The notes under the pieces are model-generated. The model did no database searches and was not told where the DNA came from. It saw only the letters and a list, made by a program, of their open reading frames with translations. Shown here one piece after another: positions 9,308 to 17,882 of a stretch of 64,000 bases of DNA. The stretch is from positions 65,524 to 129,523 of the forward strand of contig URMF01000002.1 of NCBI GenBank assembly GCA_900548855.1, in the 5' to 3' direction. The stretch comes from an uncultured Eubacteriales bacterium. GTDB lineage: Bacteria > Bacillota > Clostridia > Lachnospirales > Lachnospiraceae. The translations under genes and the position numbers were made by a program. The first letter of the stretch is position 1. Every line of letters starts with the position of its first letter.

Positions 9308-10486
9308 TTAGTGATGGAACAAACGAATACCTGTAAATGCCATAACCATATCGTACTGGTCACAGCACGCAATTACAAGGTCATCACGGACGGAACCGCC
9401 CGGCTGGGCAATATATTTTACACCGCTCTTATGGGCTCTCTCAATATTGTCCGAAAATGGGAAAAATGCATCCGAGCCCAATGTCACATCTGTATTGCCC
9501 TCCAGCCACGCTCTCTTTTCTTCCCGGGTAAATACCTCCGGTTTTACCTTAAAGCGCTTCTGCCATTCGCCCTCGCGAAGTACATCCTCGTATTCATCTC
9601 CAATATAAACATCAATGGCATTGTCATGGTCTGCCCTGCCTAATCCATCCACGAACTGAAGTCCTAAAACCTGTGGCGACTGGCGCAGATACCAGTTGTC
9701 CGCCTTCTGACCAGCCAGTCTGGTACAATGGATGCGGGACTGCTGTCCTGCACCGATGCCGATAGCCTGTCCACCCTTAACATAGCATACAGAATTGGAC
9801 TGTGTATATTTCAGCGTAATTAATGCAATCTTAATATCAATCAGGGCAGCCTCTGGAATGTCCTTGTTCTTTGTCACAATATTGGATAGCAATTCACCGT
9901 CAATATTCAGCTCATTTCTGCCCTGTTCAAAGGTAATGCCATATACCTGCTTGCGCTCCAGCTCGGCCGGTACATAATCCGCATCAATCTGAATCACGTT
10001 ATAGCCACCCTTTTTCTTTGCCTTCAATAGCTCCAAAGCCTCATCTGTATAGCCTGGAGCAATCACTCCGTCTGATACCTCCCTCTTAATCAGTCTGGCT
10101 GTATCCACATCACATACATCCGATAAGGCAATAAAATCACCGAAGGAGGACATACGGTCAGCTCCTCTGGCTCTGGCATACGCGCAGGCAAGAGGTGACA
10201 GCTCGCCCAGATCGTCTACCCAGTATATCTTCGCCAGCGTATCCTCCAGCGGAAGACCCACTGCTGCACCGGCAGGGGATACATGTTTAAAGGAGGTGGC
10301 GGCAGGAAGTCCGGTGGCTTCCTTTAATTCCTTTACCAGCTGCCATCCGTTAAATGCATCCAGGAAATTAATATAGCCCGGCTTTCCATTTAATACGGTT
10401 ACCGGCAGCTCACTGCCATCCTCCATATATATTCTTGACGGTTTCTGATTGGGATTACATCCATACTTTAATTGAATTTCGTTCAT
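9308..10486 (-). CDS. purH: Standalone AICAR formyltransferase (phosphoribosylaminoimidazolecarboxamide formyltransferase)
   Basis: 392 residues. The KHVSPAG motif near residue 67, the NPNQ stretch near the N-terminus (YGCNPNQKPSR) and the C-terminal GGSVRDD segment near residue 360 match the AICAR transformylase half of PurH. The usual N-terminal MGS-like IMP cyclohydrolase domain is absent. It uses 10-formyl-THF to formylate AICAR, the penultimate step of purine synthesis. The cyclisation step is supplied by the PurO-like gene 37 bp upstream, so the two together replace bifunctional PurH. AGGAGA lies five bases before the ATG. Confidence 0.92.
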   Translation of the reverse strand: MNEIQLKYGCNPNQKPSRIYMEDGSELPVTVLNGKPGYINFLDAFNGWQLVKELKEATGLPAATSFKHVSPAGAAVGLPLEDTLAKIYWVDDLGELSPLACAYARARGADRMSSFGDFIALSDVCDVDTARLIKREVSDGVIAPGYTDEALELLKAKKKGGYNVIQIDADYVPAELERKQVYGITFEQGRNELNIDGELLSNIVTKNKDIPEAALIDIKIALITLKYTQSNSVCYVKGGQAIGIGAGQQSRIHCTRLAGQKADNWYLRQSPQVLGLQFVDGLGRADHDNAIDVYIGDEYEDVLREGEWQKRFKVKPEVFTREEKRAWLEGNTDVTLGSDAFFPFSDNIERAHKSGVKYIAQPGGSVRDDLVIACCDQYDMVMAFTGIRLFHH

Positions 10487-10523
10487 TTTATTCTCCTATT
10501 CTGTACTTTTTTCTATGATTAAA

Positions 10524-11237
10524 TTACTGATTTTTGTTTACAATTCTTGTCTCATACCCACCGGTTTCAATATCAATAAAACGTACAAATAAAGATACCT
10601 TGTTTTCTTCATTGAGGCTGTTCCATACCATATCGGTAAAACTGTCTATATCGCCGCTGATGTCCACCCATTTCGGTTCTCCCTCAAAGCTTGGAAGGGG
10701 CTCTTCATTTCTTGCATAGGTATGGATAAATCTTCCCTCTCCCGCCTTTGGATTCTCGTAAGAAAAGGTATAGCGGCTACAGGAGGCGGCATCCCCGTTA
10801 TTGCTCTTTAAAATAGACATGGAGTAGTCATACTGTCCGTCTGCGATATGCATTACGCCGGAGATACGCGGCGTAAAGTTGGGACCGTCCGGCTCAAACT
10901 CTCTCTTTCTCAATGCCTGTTCGAAGGTCAGCTCTTCATCTAAGCCGTCATAAATGGTATCCGTCTGGTCACCATTTGTCACAATTGTTCTATTTCCTAA
11001 TACCCGGACCGGTGCATAAATAATCAGGCTTGGATCCTCAAGCTTAGCCGGATCAAAGGCCTGTGTGCGGATTCCCTCACCTTCTGTAACAAATACACGG
11101 TTACGGCTATTTGCACTTCTTCCCATAATAAAATAAGCAGTCACTGCTTTTTTACCATCCTGGGATTTTCCAATCACAATTCCCCGCCCCGGATAGGTAT
11201 TATTTTTCAGCTCTGCTTCTAAAGATATCCTTTTCAT
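10524..11237 (-). CDS. purO: IMP cyclohydrolase, PurO-like
   Basis: 237 residues. The N-terminus (NTYPGRGIVIGKSQDGKK...YFIMGRSANSRNR) is characteristic of the PurO-like IMP cyclohydrolase family, best known in Archaea and also found in some Clostridia. It closes FAICAR to IMP. It is first in the two-gene unit with the AICAR transformylase. AAAGGAGG is 12 bases before ATG 11237; a nearer ATG is followed at once by a stop. Its promoter (11329-11357) overlaps a long inverted repeat at the predicted transcription start, a possible control site. Confidence 0.9.
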   Translation of the reverse strand: MKRISLEAELKNNTYPGRGIVIGKSQDGKKAVTAYFIMGRSANSRNRVFVTEGEGIRTQAFDPAKLEDPSLIIYAPVRVLGNRTIVTNGDQTDTIYDGLDEELTFEQALRKREFEPDGPNFTPRISGVMHIADGQYDYSMSILKSNNGDAASCSRYTFSYENPKAGEGRFIHTYARNEEPLPSFEGEPKWVDISGDIDSFTDMVWNSLNEENKVSLFVRFIDIETGGYETRIVNKNQ

Positions 11238-11282
11238 AATGGCATGTATCCTCCTTTAAATAAAAACTTAAGGTTATCATAT

Positions 11283-11327
11283 GTAGCAGTTCAGCCTGTA
11301 TACTGACATTCAAGGCTAAACTGCTAC
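11283..11327. repeat. Inverted repeat at the purO transcription start
   Basis: Two 15-base arms (GTAGCAGTTCAGCCT at 11283-11297 and its near-perfect complement at 11313-11327, one wobble) flank a 15-base loop. The arm nearer the promoter overlaps the predicted start site (~11322), so this could be a DNA operator or a 5'-leader hairpin. No T-run follows directly, so it is not a simple terminator. Confidence 0.6.
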
Positions 11328-11328
11328 T

Positions 11329-11357
11329 ATCATACCGAAATTTTATCATGAATGCAA
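11329..11357 (-). promoter_or_regulatory. Promoter of the purO-purH unit
   Basis: Minus strand: TTGCAT (11352-11357), 17-bp spacer, TATGAT (11329-11334), directly upstream of the inverted repeat. Confidence 0.6.
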
Positions 11358-11383
11358 GACATTTCATACTTTCATATGATATA

Positions 11384-11440
11384 ATATATTAGACGTTTGC
11401 GAAACTCTGTTTTTGAAACTGTACGTTGTACGAATGCAGC
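11384..11440 (+). repeat. Solo end of an interspersed element also seen at 32214-32450
   Basis: The block GTTTGCGAAACTCTGTTTT, preceded by a TATAAT-like stretch and followed by CGTTGTACGAATG, closely matches the right end (reverse complement) of the palindromic element in the bce region. It ends ~40 bp before the PAS/GAF gene and may supply its promoter or leader. Confidence 0.5.
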
Positions 11441-11479
11441 TGGAAGCTTTCGTAATACACATTCACAGGAGGTACACCA

Positions 11480-12802
11480 TTGAAGCAGAAAAAAAATAAC
11501 ACCGGAACTTTTATCATAGAACTGAAACCGCCTTACCGGGTACTGGAATGCGATAAGCATTTTTTAGAGATGCTGCAGCTCTCTGTGAAAGACTTAAAGG
11601 AAAAGATTCATGTGTTGAACAATATTGTTGATTCCGCTGATTATGAAGATTTAGAGGGCTCTCTGGTTTACCAGTTAAACCGTTCCAATTTCACAAGTGA
11701 CCGCACCCATTTTATAAAAGGCAACGGAAAATCCTTTCAGGTATTAATGAACGGCCAGGCATTCTCTTTAAAGGATGGCAGGGAGGTTCTGCAATGTACC
11801 TGTACCGATATTTCCTCCTTGGAAACCGCGACTCTGATAACGGATCGGGCATTTTCCGATTTAGAGATATTTTCGCAGTCTGTACGGTGCGGCCTGAGTA
11901 AGCATATCTGTGACAATTCCCTGACCTTAATCTGGGCAAATGACTATTTTTACAAGCTTTTTGGTTATGACAAGAAGGAATATGAAAAAATGTTTGGTGA
12001 ATCATTAATTCCCATGATTTATGAAAAGGATCTGGCACTGGTGGTGAACAGCATAACCAATCTTGTGGAAGACCACGAGATTGATATCACTTTCCGCATC
12101 AAGCATAAAACGGAACCCTTCCGCTGGGTAAATTTGATTGCAGCCACTGATGTTCCCATTCCATATAATGATTTAATGGAGCATGCTGATGCCGCCGTAT
12201 ACCAGGCAAAACTCAATGGCAAAAACGGCTATGTTTTATATAATGACAGCCTTGAGCGTTCGGAATATCACAATGAGCGGAAGGACAATACCAGCAATTA
12301 CAATGCTGTAATCATCAGTAATTCCATTCGTATACTAAGTGAAAATACGGATACCACTTCCTGTATCCAGAAAGCCCTCAATTATATCGGCAGTACCATG
12401 AACATTGACCGCATTGCACTCTGGGAATATCAGTATGACCGTAATTTTTTGAATAAAACCTTTGAATGGCAGTCTGCCAGTTATCCATATGCCGATGGCA
12501 ATACAGAAAACCTCAGTTCCATTCAATGGGAAGAGGTGGACACGCTGTCCATTACCGGAACCTACCATACTGCAAATGCAAAAGCCATCAAACTAAACAA
12601 TTTTGGAAAAGGAACCTTTGCCGGCGTTAACGAATTTATCCAAAGTAAATTCACCTATGCGGGTTCTACCATCGGCTACATCGGTTACTTCAACTACTCC
12701 GATGATGAGGTATGGTCTACCGAAACCATAGAAACCTATAACCTGTTCACAAAGGCGCTCAACGGATATATCCAACGAAAATACTTAGAAGAACATTCCT
12801 GA
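11480..12802 (+). CDS. PAS/GAF signalling protein with internally deleted GGDEF domain
   Basis: 440 residues, starting at TTG (11480) with AGGAGG seven bases upstream. Residues ~15-115 and ~120-222 resemble PAS folds (the second reads LSKHICDNSLTLIWANDYFYKLFGY). Residues 231-256 (DLMEHADAAVYQAKLNGKNG, then YVLYND) are the last helix and strand of a GGDEF diguanylate cyclase domain; the rest of that domain, including the GGDEF motif, is missing. A GAF domain follows (~280-435). The reading frame is intact, so the deletion is in frame. It cannot synthesise c-di-GMP but could still sense and bind partners. It is convergent with the ABC gene at 12812, 9 bp apart. Confidence 0.8.
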   Translation: MKQKKNNTGTFIIELKPPYRVLECDKHFLEMLQLSVKDLKEKIHVLNNIVDSADYEDLEGSLVYQLNRSNFTSDRTHFIKGNGKSFQVLMNGQAFSLKDGREVLQCTCTDISSLETATLITDRAFSDLEIFSQSVRCGLSKHICDNSLTLIWANDYFYKLFGYDKKEYEKMFGESLIPMIYEKDLALVVNSITNLVEDHEIDITFRIKHKTEPFRWVNLIAATDVPIPYNDLMEHADAAVYQAKLNGKNGYVLYNDSLERSEYHNERKDNTSNYNAVIISNSIRILSENTDTTSCIQKALNYIGSTMNIDRIALWEYQYDRNFLNKTFEWQSASYPYADGNTENLSSIQWEEVDTLSITGTYHTANAKAIKLNNFGKGTFAGVNEFIQSKFTYAGSTIGYIGYFNYSDDEVWSTETIETYNLFTKALNGYIQRKYLEEHS

Positions 12803-12811
12803 ATTTTTGCC

Positions 12812-14668
12812 TCAGGCAGTCTCTTCAAACTGGGAATTATACAGCTCTGCATAGAAGCCTCCCTTACGCATCAGTTCCTCATGATTGCCCTGCTCAATGA
12901 TATCGCCTTCCTTCATGACAAGAATCAAATCTGCGTCACGGATTGTAGAAAGTCGGTGTGCAATAATAAAACTGGTCCGACCCTTCATCAGGTTATCCAT
13001 AGCTTTTTGGATTCGGACTTCTGTTCTGGTATCCACAGAAGAGGTTGCCTCATCCAGAATCAGAAGCTTTTTATTGGCAAGAATGGCTCTTGCTATGGTA
13101 AGAAGCTGTTTCTGTCCCTGAGACACATTGGTTGCCTCCTCATTTAATTCCATCTCATAGCCCTCAGGCAGGGTCTGGATAAAATGATGTGCATGCGCCG
13201 CCCTCGCAGCTGCAATAACCTCCTCATCCGTGGCGTCCAGACGTCCATATCGGATATTTTCCATAATGGTGCCCTTAAAGAGCCATGTATCCTGCAACAC
13301 CATTCCAAAGGAGTTCCGGATTTCACTCTTATCAAACTCCTTCACATTAATATCATCTATAAAAATATCACCGGAATTCAAATCATAAAACCGCATTAGT
13401 AATTTCACAAGGGTTGTTTTTCCCGCCCCGGTAGGACCTACAATGGCAATCTTCTGTCCTTCTTTTACCCTGGCAGAAAAATCCTTTAAGATAATCTTGT
13501 CTGGATAATAGCCAAAGCATACATGGGAAAATGTGATGTTTCCTTTTATATCCCCAATATTCTTATCCGTATGCTTAGCAGCTTCCATAACCTCTTCTTC
13601 CTCATCCAAAAAAGTAAAGACTCTCTCTGCGGCTGCCATCGTAGACTGCATCATATTGGAAACCTGCGCTACCTGCTGGATAGGCTGTGTAAACTGCTTT
13701 ACATACTGGATAAAGGACTGAATATATCCAACCTCAATTGTACCTTTAATACTCAGATATCCTCCTAAAATTACAACTCCCACATAGCCGAGATTCCCCA
13801 CAAAAGCCATTACCGGCTGTGCCAGACCGGAAATAAACTGGGATTTCCATGCGGAATTATACAACTGGTCATTTGTCTGGTTAAACTCATCCAGCACCAT
13901 TTCTTCTCTGGTAAAAAGCTTTACAACATTATGTCCACCAAAATTTTCCTCAATCTGCCCATTTACATCACCTAGATAATTTTGCTGTGCCACGAAATAC
14001 TTCTGGGAATGCTTAACAATTAACATAATCCCCACTGCTGATAACGGTAACAACAGCAATGCAACCAACGTCATTAACGGCGAAATGCTAAGCATCATAA
14101 TCAATATACCAATCAAGGTAGCTACCGAGGAAATCAGCTGGGTAACCGACTGGTTCAGACCCTGGGTCAGTGTATCCACATCATTGGTAATTCGGGACAA
14201 AACATCTCCGATACTGTGTTTGTCGTAATAATTCATCGGCAGGCGGTTGATTTTTTCAGAAATTTCCTTTCTCATCTGGAATGCGATTTTTTGTACAATC
14301 CCACTCATAACAAAGCCCTGTACATATCCCATCAGCATGGATGCAAGATAAATACCAACAAGCAGCAGCACAATCTGCCCGATTTTCGTAAAATCAATGC
14401 CATTTCCACCCTGCAGCTTACTTACCAGACCGTTAAAAATCTCCGTGGTGGCTTTACCAAGCACCTTTGGTCCCACAATACTAAATACAGTAGAACCAAT
14501 TGTAAAAATAGCAACCACAATCAAAGCTGCATGATATTTGGAAATATAGGAAACCAGTTTTTTCAAGGTTCCCTTAAAGTCCTTTGCCTTTTCTGCCGGA
14601 GTGCCTATTCCATGACCCGGTCCTCTCCGTCTCGTCTGTCTTTTTGTCTTAAATCTTTCATCTGCCAT
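12812..14668 (-). CDS. ABC multidrug-type exporter subunit 2 (permease-ATPase)
   Basis: 618 residues. A membrane domain (six helices, residues ~45-330) is followed by an ATPase domain with Walker A GPTGAGKTTL (~420), a Q-loop MVLQDTWLF, the signature NVSQGQKQ (slightly degenerate LSGGQ), Walker B LLILDEATSSVD and H-loop AHRLST. The N-terminal ~40 residues are basic. It is probably a heterodimer partner of the adjacent upstream subunit (gap 56 bp), as in MarR-linked LmrCD/BmrCD-type exporters. The Glu after Walker B is present here, which suggests this half carries the competent catalytic site. Confidence 0.92.
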   Translation of the reverse strand: MADERFKTKRQTRRRGPGHGIGTPAEKAKDFKGTLKKLVSYISKYHAALIVVAIFTIGSTVFSIVGPKVLGKATTEIFNGLVSKLQGGNGIDFTKIGQIVLLLVGIYLASMLMGYVQGFVMSGIVQKIAFQMRKEISEKINRLPMNYYDKHSIGDVLSRITNDVDTLTQGLNQSVTQLISSVATLIGILIMMLSISPLMTLVALLLLPLSAVGIMLIVKHSQKYFVAQQNYLGDVNGQIEENFGGHNVVKLFTREEMVLDEFNQTNDQLYNSAWKSQFISGLAQPVMAFVGNLGYVGVVILGGYLSIKGTIEVGYIQSFIQYVKQFTQPIQQVAQVSNMMQSTMAAAERVFTFLDEEEEVMEAAKHTDKNIGDIKGNITFSHVCFGYYPDKIILKDFSARVKEGQKIAIVGPTGAGKTTLVKLLMRFYDLNSGDIFIDDINVKEFDKSEIRNSFGMVLQDTWLFKGTIMENIRYGRLDATDEEVIAAARAAHAHHFIQTLPEGYEMELNEEATNVSQGQKQLLTIARAILANKKLLILDEATSSVDTRTEVRIQKAMDNLMKGRTSFIIAHRLSTIRDADLILVMKEGDIIEQGNHEELMRKGGFYAELYNSQFEETA

Positions 14669-14724
14669 ACAAGCACCCCATTCCTAATATAGAAATTATA
14701 TGTTCCGTTAACTTCATAATCTTC

Positions 14725-16923
14725 TCACCTCATTGAGTCCAAATCATTCTGGGACAGCTGTGAAGCTGCAATCTGCTGGTAAACCTCATTATTTGCCATC
14801 AGCTCCTCATGGGTACCCTGGCCTACTATTTCACCATCCTCCAGCACCAGTATTTTATCTGCGTGTAAGATGGTACTGATTCTCTGGGCAACAATAATCA
14901 CTGTGGAATTTTTCACTTTATCCTTTAATGCTCTTCTGAGTGCCACATCCGTCTTATAATCAAGCGCAGAGAAGCTGTCATCAAAAACATAAATTTTAGG
15001 CTTCTTTGCGATAGCTCTCGCAATGGCAAGACGCTGCTTCTGTCCGCCAGACACATTATTACCGCCTTGGGCAACCTCAGATTCATATTTCTTTGGTTTT
15101 TCATCAATAAATTCTACTGCCTGGGCAATGGCTGCCGCCTCCCTGACCGCATCCTCTGTGGCATCCACATTGCCAAACCGGATATTGGATGCAATCGTAC
15201 CGGAAAACAAAATTCCCTTTTGCGGAACAAAGCCAATCATTTTTCGCAGCTCCTTCATACGCATATCCCGGATATCCACATCATCAATTGTAATACTGCC
15301 CTCCGATACATCAAATAACCGCGGAATCAGGTTTACCAGTGTAGATTTACCACAGCCCGTGCTTCCAATAATCGCCGTAGTCTCTCCCGCCCGGGCAGTA
15401 AAACTTAAATTCTTTAAGGCATACTCCTTTGCATTCGGATACCCAAAGGACACATTGGAAAATGTTACATTGCCCTTACAGTCTGACGAAAGCCGTTTTG
15501 TCTCTTCCTTATCCACAATCAGGGTTTCTGAATTAAGCACCTCATCAATACGGTCTGCTGCCACAGCTGCTCTCGGAAGCATAATGGACACCATGGAAAT
15601 CATCAGAAAACTCATAACAATATACATGGCATAGGTTAAAAACGCCATCATTTCTCCCACCTGAATAGCCCCCATATCAATCTTATGTGAACCCACCCAG
15701 ACTATCAGAACACTGATACCATTCATGACAAACATCATGGTTGGCATCATAAGTGCCATGGTTCTGGAGGTAAACAACTGCGTTTTCATCAGCCTTGTAC
15801 TAGCATCATCAAAGCGTTTTTCTTCATACTTCTCTCTTCCAAATGCCCGTATTACGGAAAGTCCTGTTAAAATTTCCCTGGACACCAGATTCAGTCCATC
15901 CACTAATTTCTGCATAATCTGGAATTTCGGCATGGCAACTATCATCAATACAATAATAATCATAAATACTGCCAGCACTGCCAGCACAATTATCCAAACC
16001 ATGGAGGTGGTGGTATTCATTACCTTAAAAATTGCACCGATTCCCATAATCGGTGCAAATAATACGATACGGAATACCATGGTCAAAACCATCTGAATCT
16101 GCTGCACATCATTTGTACAGCGCGTAATCAGTGATGAAGTGGAAAACTGGTTCATCTCTGCATTGGAAAATCCCACAACCTTATGAAACAGTCTGCCTCT
16201 GACATCCTTGGCGGTATATGCAGCAAGCCTTGAGGAGAGTAAGCCCACCAATATGCTCACCAGCATTATCAGCACTGCAAATCCCAGCATCCTTAACCCC
16301 ATGCTCTTCAAATAATCCATCTGATAATCATCCATATCGATTCCGATATGCTTATACTCTGCTGTCACAAATTGAATTCCCATAGCTTCTGCCATATAAT
16401 CCGGATATTCCTCCATTTTCTCCCAGAAAGTGGAAATTAGCTGTGCCCATTGCTCCTGGGGCATCCCTTTTATAACCTGGAGAATATCCATATCCTGTAT
16501 TGCTCCTGTTGTTCCACCTATTGCTGCAAACATCTGCTGCTGTACTGCCTGCGCCTCTTCACTGTCTGCTGTAAACAGATACAGCATCAGTTCCGGAACC
16601 AGCATACTATCCTCTAAATTCTCATATTCCTGCTCTTCAAGACTTTTCAGATTCACCTCATAGACATCTTTATTCTTCCTATAGGCGTTTTCTACCACAG
16701 ACAATTCTTCCTCTGTCAGAAATAATGTAAGCCTTTCAAATGTATCCTCCGATATTTTTTCCGGAATCGGATACTCTACTCCCTTATTCTGAATGCCTAC
16801 ATCCACAATATCAGAAGTATACCCCGGCAATGTCAGTTCACAATATACCTGCACAAATAACAGTGCCAGAATGACCAACATAATATACCAGAGCTGTTTT
16901 GCATATTTCAGTACCTTAAACAT
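14725..16923 (-). CDS. ABC multidrug-type exporter subunit 1 with large extracellular insertion
   Basis: 732 residues from ATG 16923, which has AAAGGGG eight bases upstream; an upstream in-frame ATG (16953) lacks one. An insertion of about 150 residues lies between the first and second transmembrane helices (acidic, residues ~45-200), outside the cell by topology. The ATPase part has Walker A GSTGCGKSTL, signature NVSGGQKQR and Walker B IYVFDDSFSALD, where the usual catalytic Glu is Asp: the hallmark of the degenerate half of a heterodimeric exporter. It follows marR by 56 bp and precedes the second subunit. Confidence 0.92.
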   Translation of the reverse strand: MFKVLKYAKQLWYIMLVILALLFVQVYCELTLPGYTSDIVDVGIQNKGVEYPIPEKISEDTFERLTLFLTEEELSVVENAYRKNKDVYEVNLKSLEEQEYENLEDSMLVPELMLYLFTADSEEAQAVQQQMFAAIGGTTGAIQDMDILQVIKGMPQEQWAQLISTFWEKMEEYPDYMAEAMGIQFVTAEYKHIGIDMDDYQMDYLKSMGLRMLGFAVLIMLVSILVGLLSSRLAAYTAKDVRGRLFHKVVGFSNAEMNQFSTSSLITRCTNDVQQIQMVLTMVFRIVLFAPIMGIGAIFKVMNTTTSMVWIIVLAVLAVFMIIIVLMIVAMPKFQIMQKLVDGLNLVSREILTGLSVIRAFGREKYEEKRFDDASTRLMKTQLFTSRTMALMMPTMMFVMNGISVLIVWVGSHKIDMGAIQVGEMMAFLTYAMYIVMSFLMISMVSIMLPRAAVAADRIDEVLNSETLIVDKEETKRLSSDCKGNVTFSNVSFGYPNAKEYALKNLSFTARAGETTAIIGSTGCGKSTLVNLIPRLFDVSEGSITIDDVDIRDMRMKELRKMIGFVPQKGILFSGTIASNIRFGNVDATEDAVREAAAIAQAVEFIDEKPKKYESEVAQGGNNVSGGQKQRLAIARAIAKKPKIYVFDDSFSALDYKTDVALRRALKDKVKNSTVIIVAQRISTILHADKILVLEDGEIVGQGTHEELMANNEVYQQIAASQLSQNDLDSMR

Positions 16924-16979
16924 TTTAGCTGCCCCTTTCTGTATACGTCTCACAAGTAAGAGATACTTACTTTTTATAG

Positions 16980-17525
16980 CTATCTTTCATCGCTGCTCTC
17001 CTGCTGTTCATTCACCACCTCATCCATAATCTCAAATGCCCGGTTCGCCAGCACCAGCAGCTGTTTCATATCTTCCCTGCCCATACGCTTCACCAGTTCC
17101 TCAATCCATGCACGCTTCTTTGCCTTAGCCTGTTCACAGATAACCTTTCCCTTCTCTGTTAATGTAATATACACGTTTCTTCGGTCAGTTTTGGAAGCAT
17201 GCCTCTCAATCAGTCCTTTCTTTTCCAATATACTGACTTTTTTAGAAGCTGCTGACATAGACATATCGGTTGCCCTGATAATCTCTCCAAGAGTAACTCC
17301 CTGCTCTTCCTTCTTCCCACTCACCAGCTCTTTTCCATTAGAAGAATTTTCTGTTCCCAATTTCTCACCCGAAAGAAGTCTTCCGTTTTTGGTATCCAGC
17401 ATGGCAGAAATACTAATCAACATAAAAAATTCAACATTGGCTAACTCTCCATCTCCTCTGAATTTAAGCTTTGCCTGATGAAACCTGTGTAATATTTTGT
17501 ATACCTCTCTCGCTAATTCATTCAT
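16980..17525 (-). CDS. MarR-family regulator of the ABC exporter operon
   Basis: 181 residues from ATG 17525 (GGGG nine bases upstream; an ATG at 17540 is possible). The winged helix-turn-helix is clear: VTLGEIIRATDMSMSAASKKVSILEKKGLIERHASKTDRRNVYITLTEKGK. A low-complexity insertion of roughly 30 residues (NGRLLSGEKLG...) lies before the HTH, so the protein is longer than the usual ~145. It is first in the operon with the two exporter subunits, the standard layout for a ligand-released repressor. A dyad directly downstream of its -10 is the probable operator; the same dyad occurs at 44390-44402. Confidence 0.9.
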   Translation of the reverse strand: MNELAREVYKILHRFHQAKLKFRGDGELANVEFFMLISISAMLDTKNGRLLSGEKLGTENSSNGKELVSGKKEEQGVTLGEIIRATDMSMSAASKKVSILEKKGLIERHASKTDRRNVYITLTEKGKVICEQAKAKKRAWIEELVKRMGREDMKQLLVLANRAFEIMDEVVNEQQESSDER

Positions 17526-17584
17526 CCTATCAATCCCCATTCATTAAACTCTATAAAGCTGCCTCATTTGCATTTAGCAAATAG

Positions 17585-17631
17585 TTTCCTTAGGCAAGTA
17601 TTTATTATATGCAAATGAGAAATTTTGTCAA
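17585..17631 (-). promoter_or_regulatory. Promoter and putative MarR operator of the marR-ABC operon
   Basis: Minus strand: consensus TTGACA (17626-17631), 16-bp spacer, TATAAT (17604-17609), then the dyad TTGCCTAAGGAAA (17585-17597). The stretch from the -10 to past the dyad is almost identical to 44386-44414. Confidence 0.75.
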
Positions 17632-17639
17632 CACATATA

Positions 17640-17800
17640 TGGTACTTATTTTTTGAAGAAAGTGTGAACTTTCGTATTTCAAAGCTTTTTCCAATCTAAT
17701 CAAAATCTTCACCTACAGAACCTGCCACCGGAAGCTTCTTCCGGATGCATGGCAACTCAAAAAAGTTCACTGGACCTTTTTCTCATATGCTTGGCAACAA
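17640..17800. other. Intergenic region with small hairpins and a repeated motif
   Basis: On the minus strand GTTGCCAAGCAT and GTTGCCATGCAT occur ~40 bp apart. The first is followed by a near-palindrome (AAAAAGGTCCAGTGAACTTTTT) and the second by a hairpin (CCGGAAGAAGCTTCCGG). No gene is supported. It may be a decayed repeat or an RNA element. Confidence 0.35.
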
Positions 17801-17805
17801 AAAAA

Positions 17806-17853
17806 CAGAATTTATATAAAAGCAGGCATACGCCTATCTTTATATAAATTCTG
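17806..17853 (-). terminator. Terminator of the LacI-like/GGDEF gene
   Basis: Perfect 15-bp stem (CAGAATTTATATAAA and complement) with an 18-nt loop. On the minus strand it is followed by seven T residues (opposite 17799-17805). Confidence 0.85.
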
Positions 17854-17882
17854 ACTTTCCCATATCATATAATCTTTTATCT

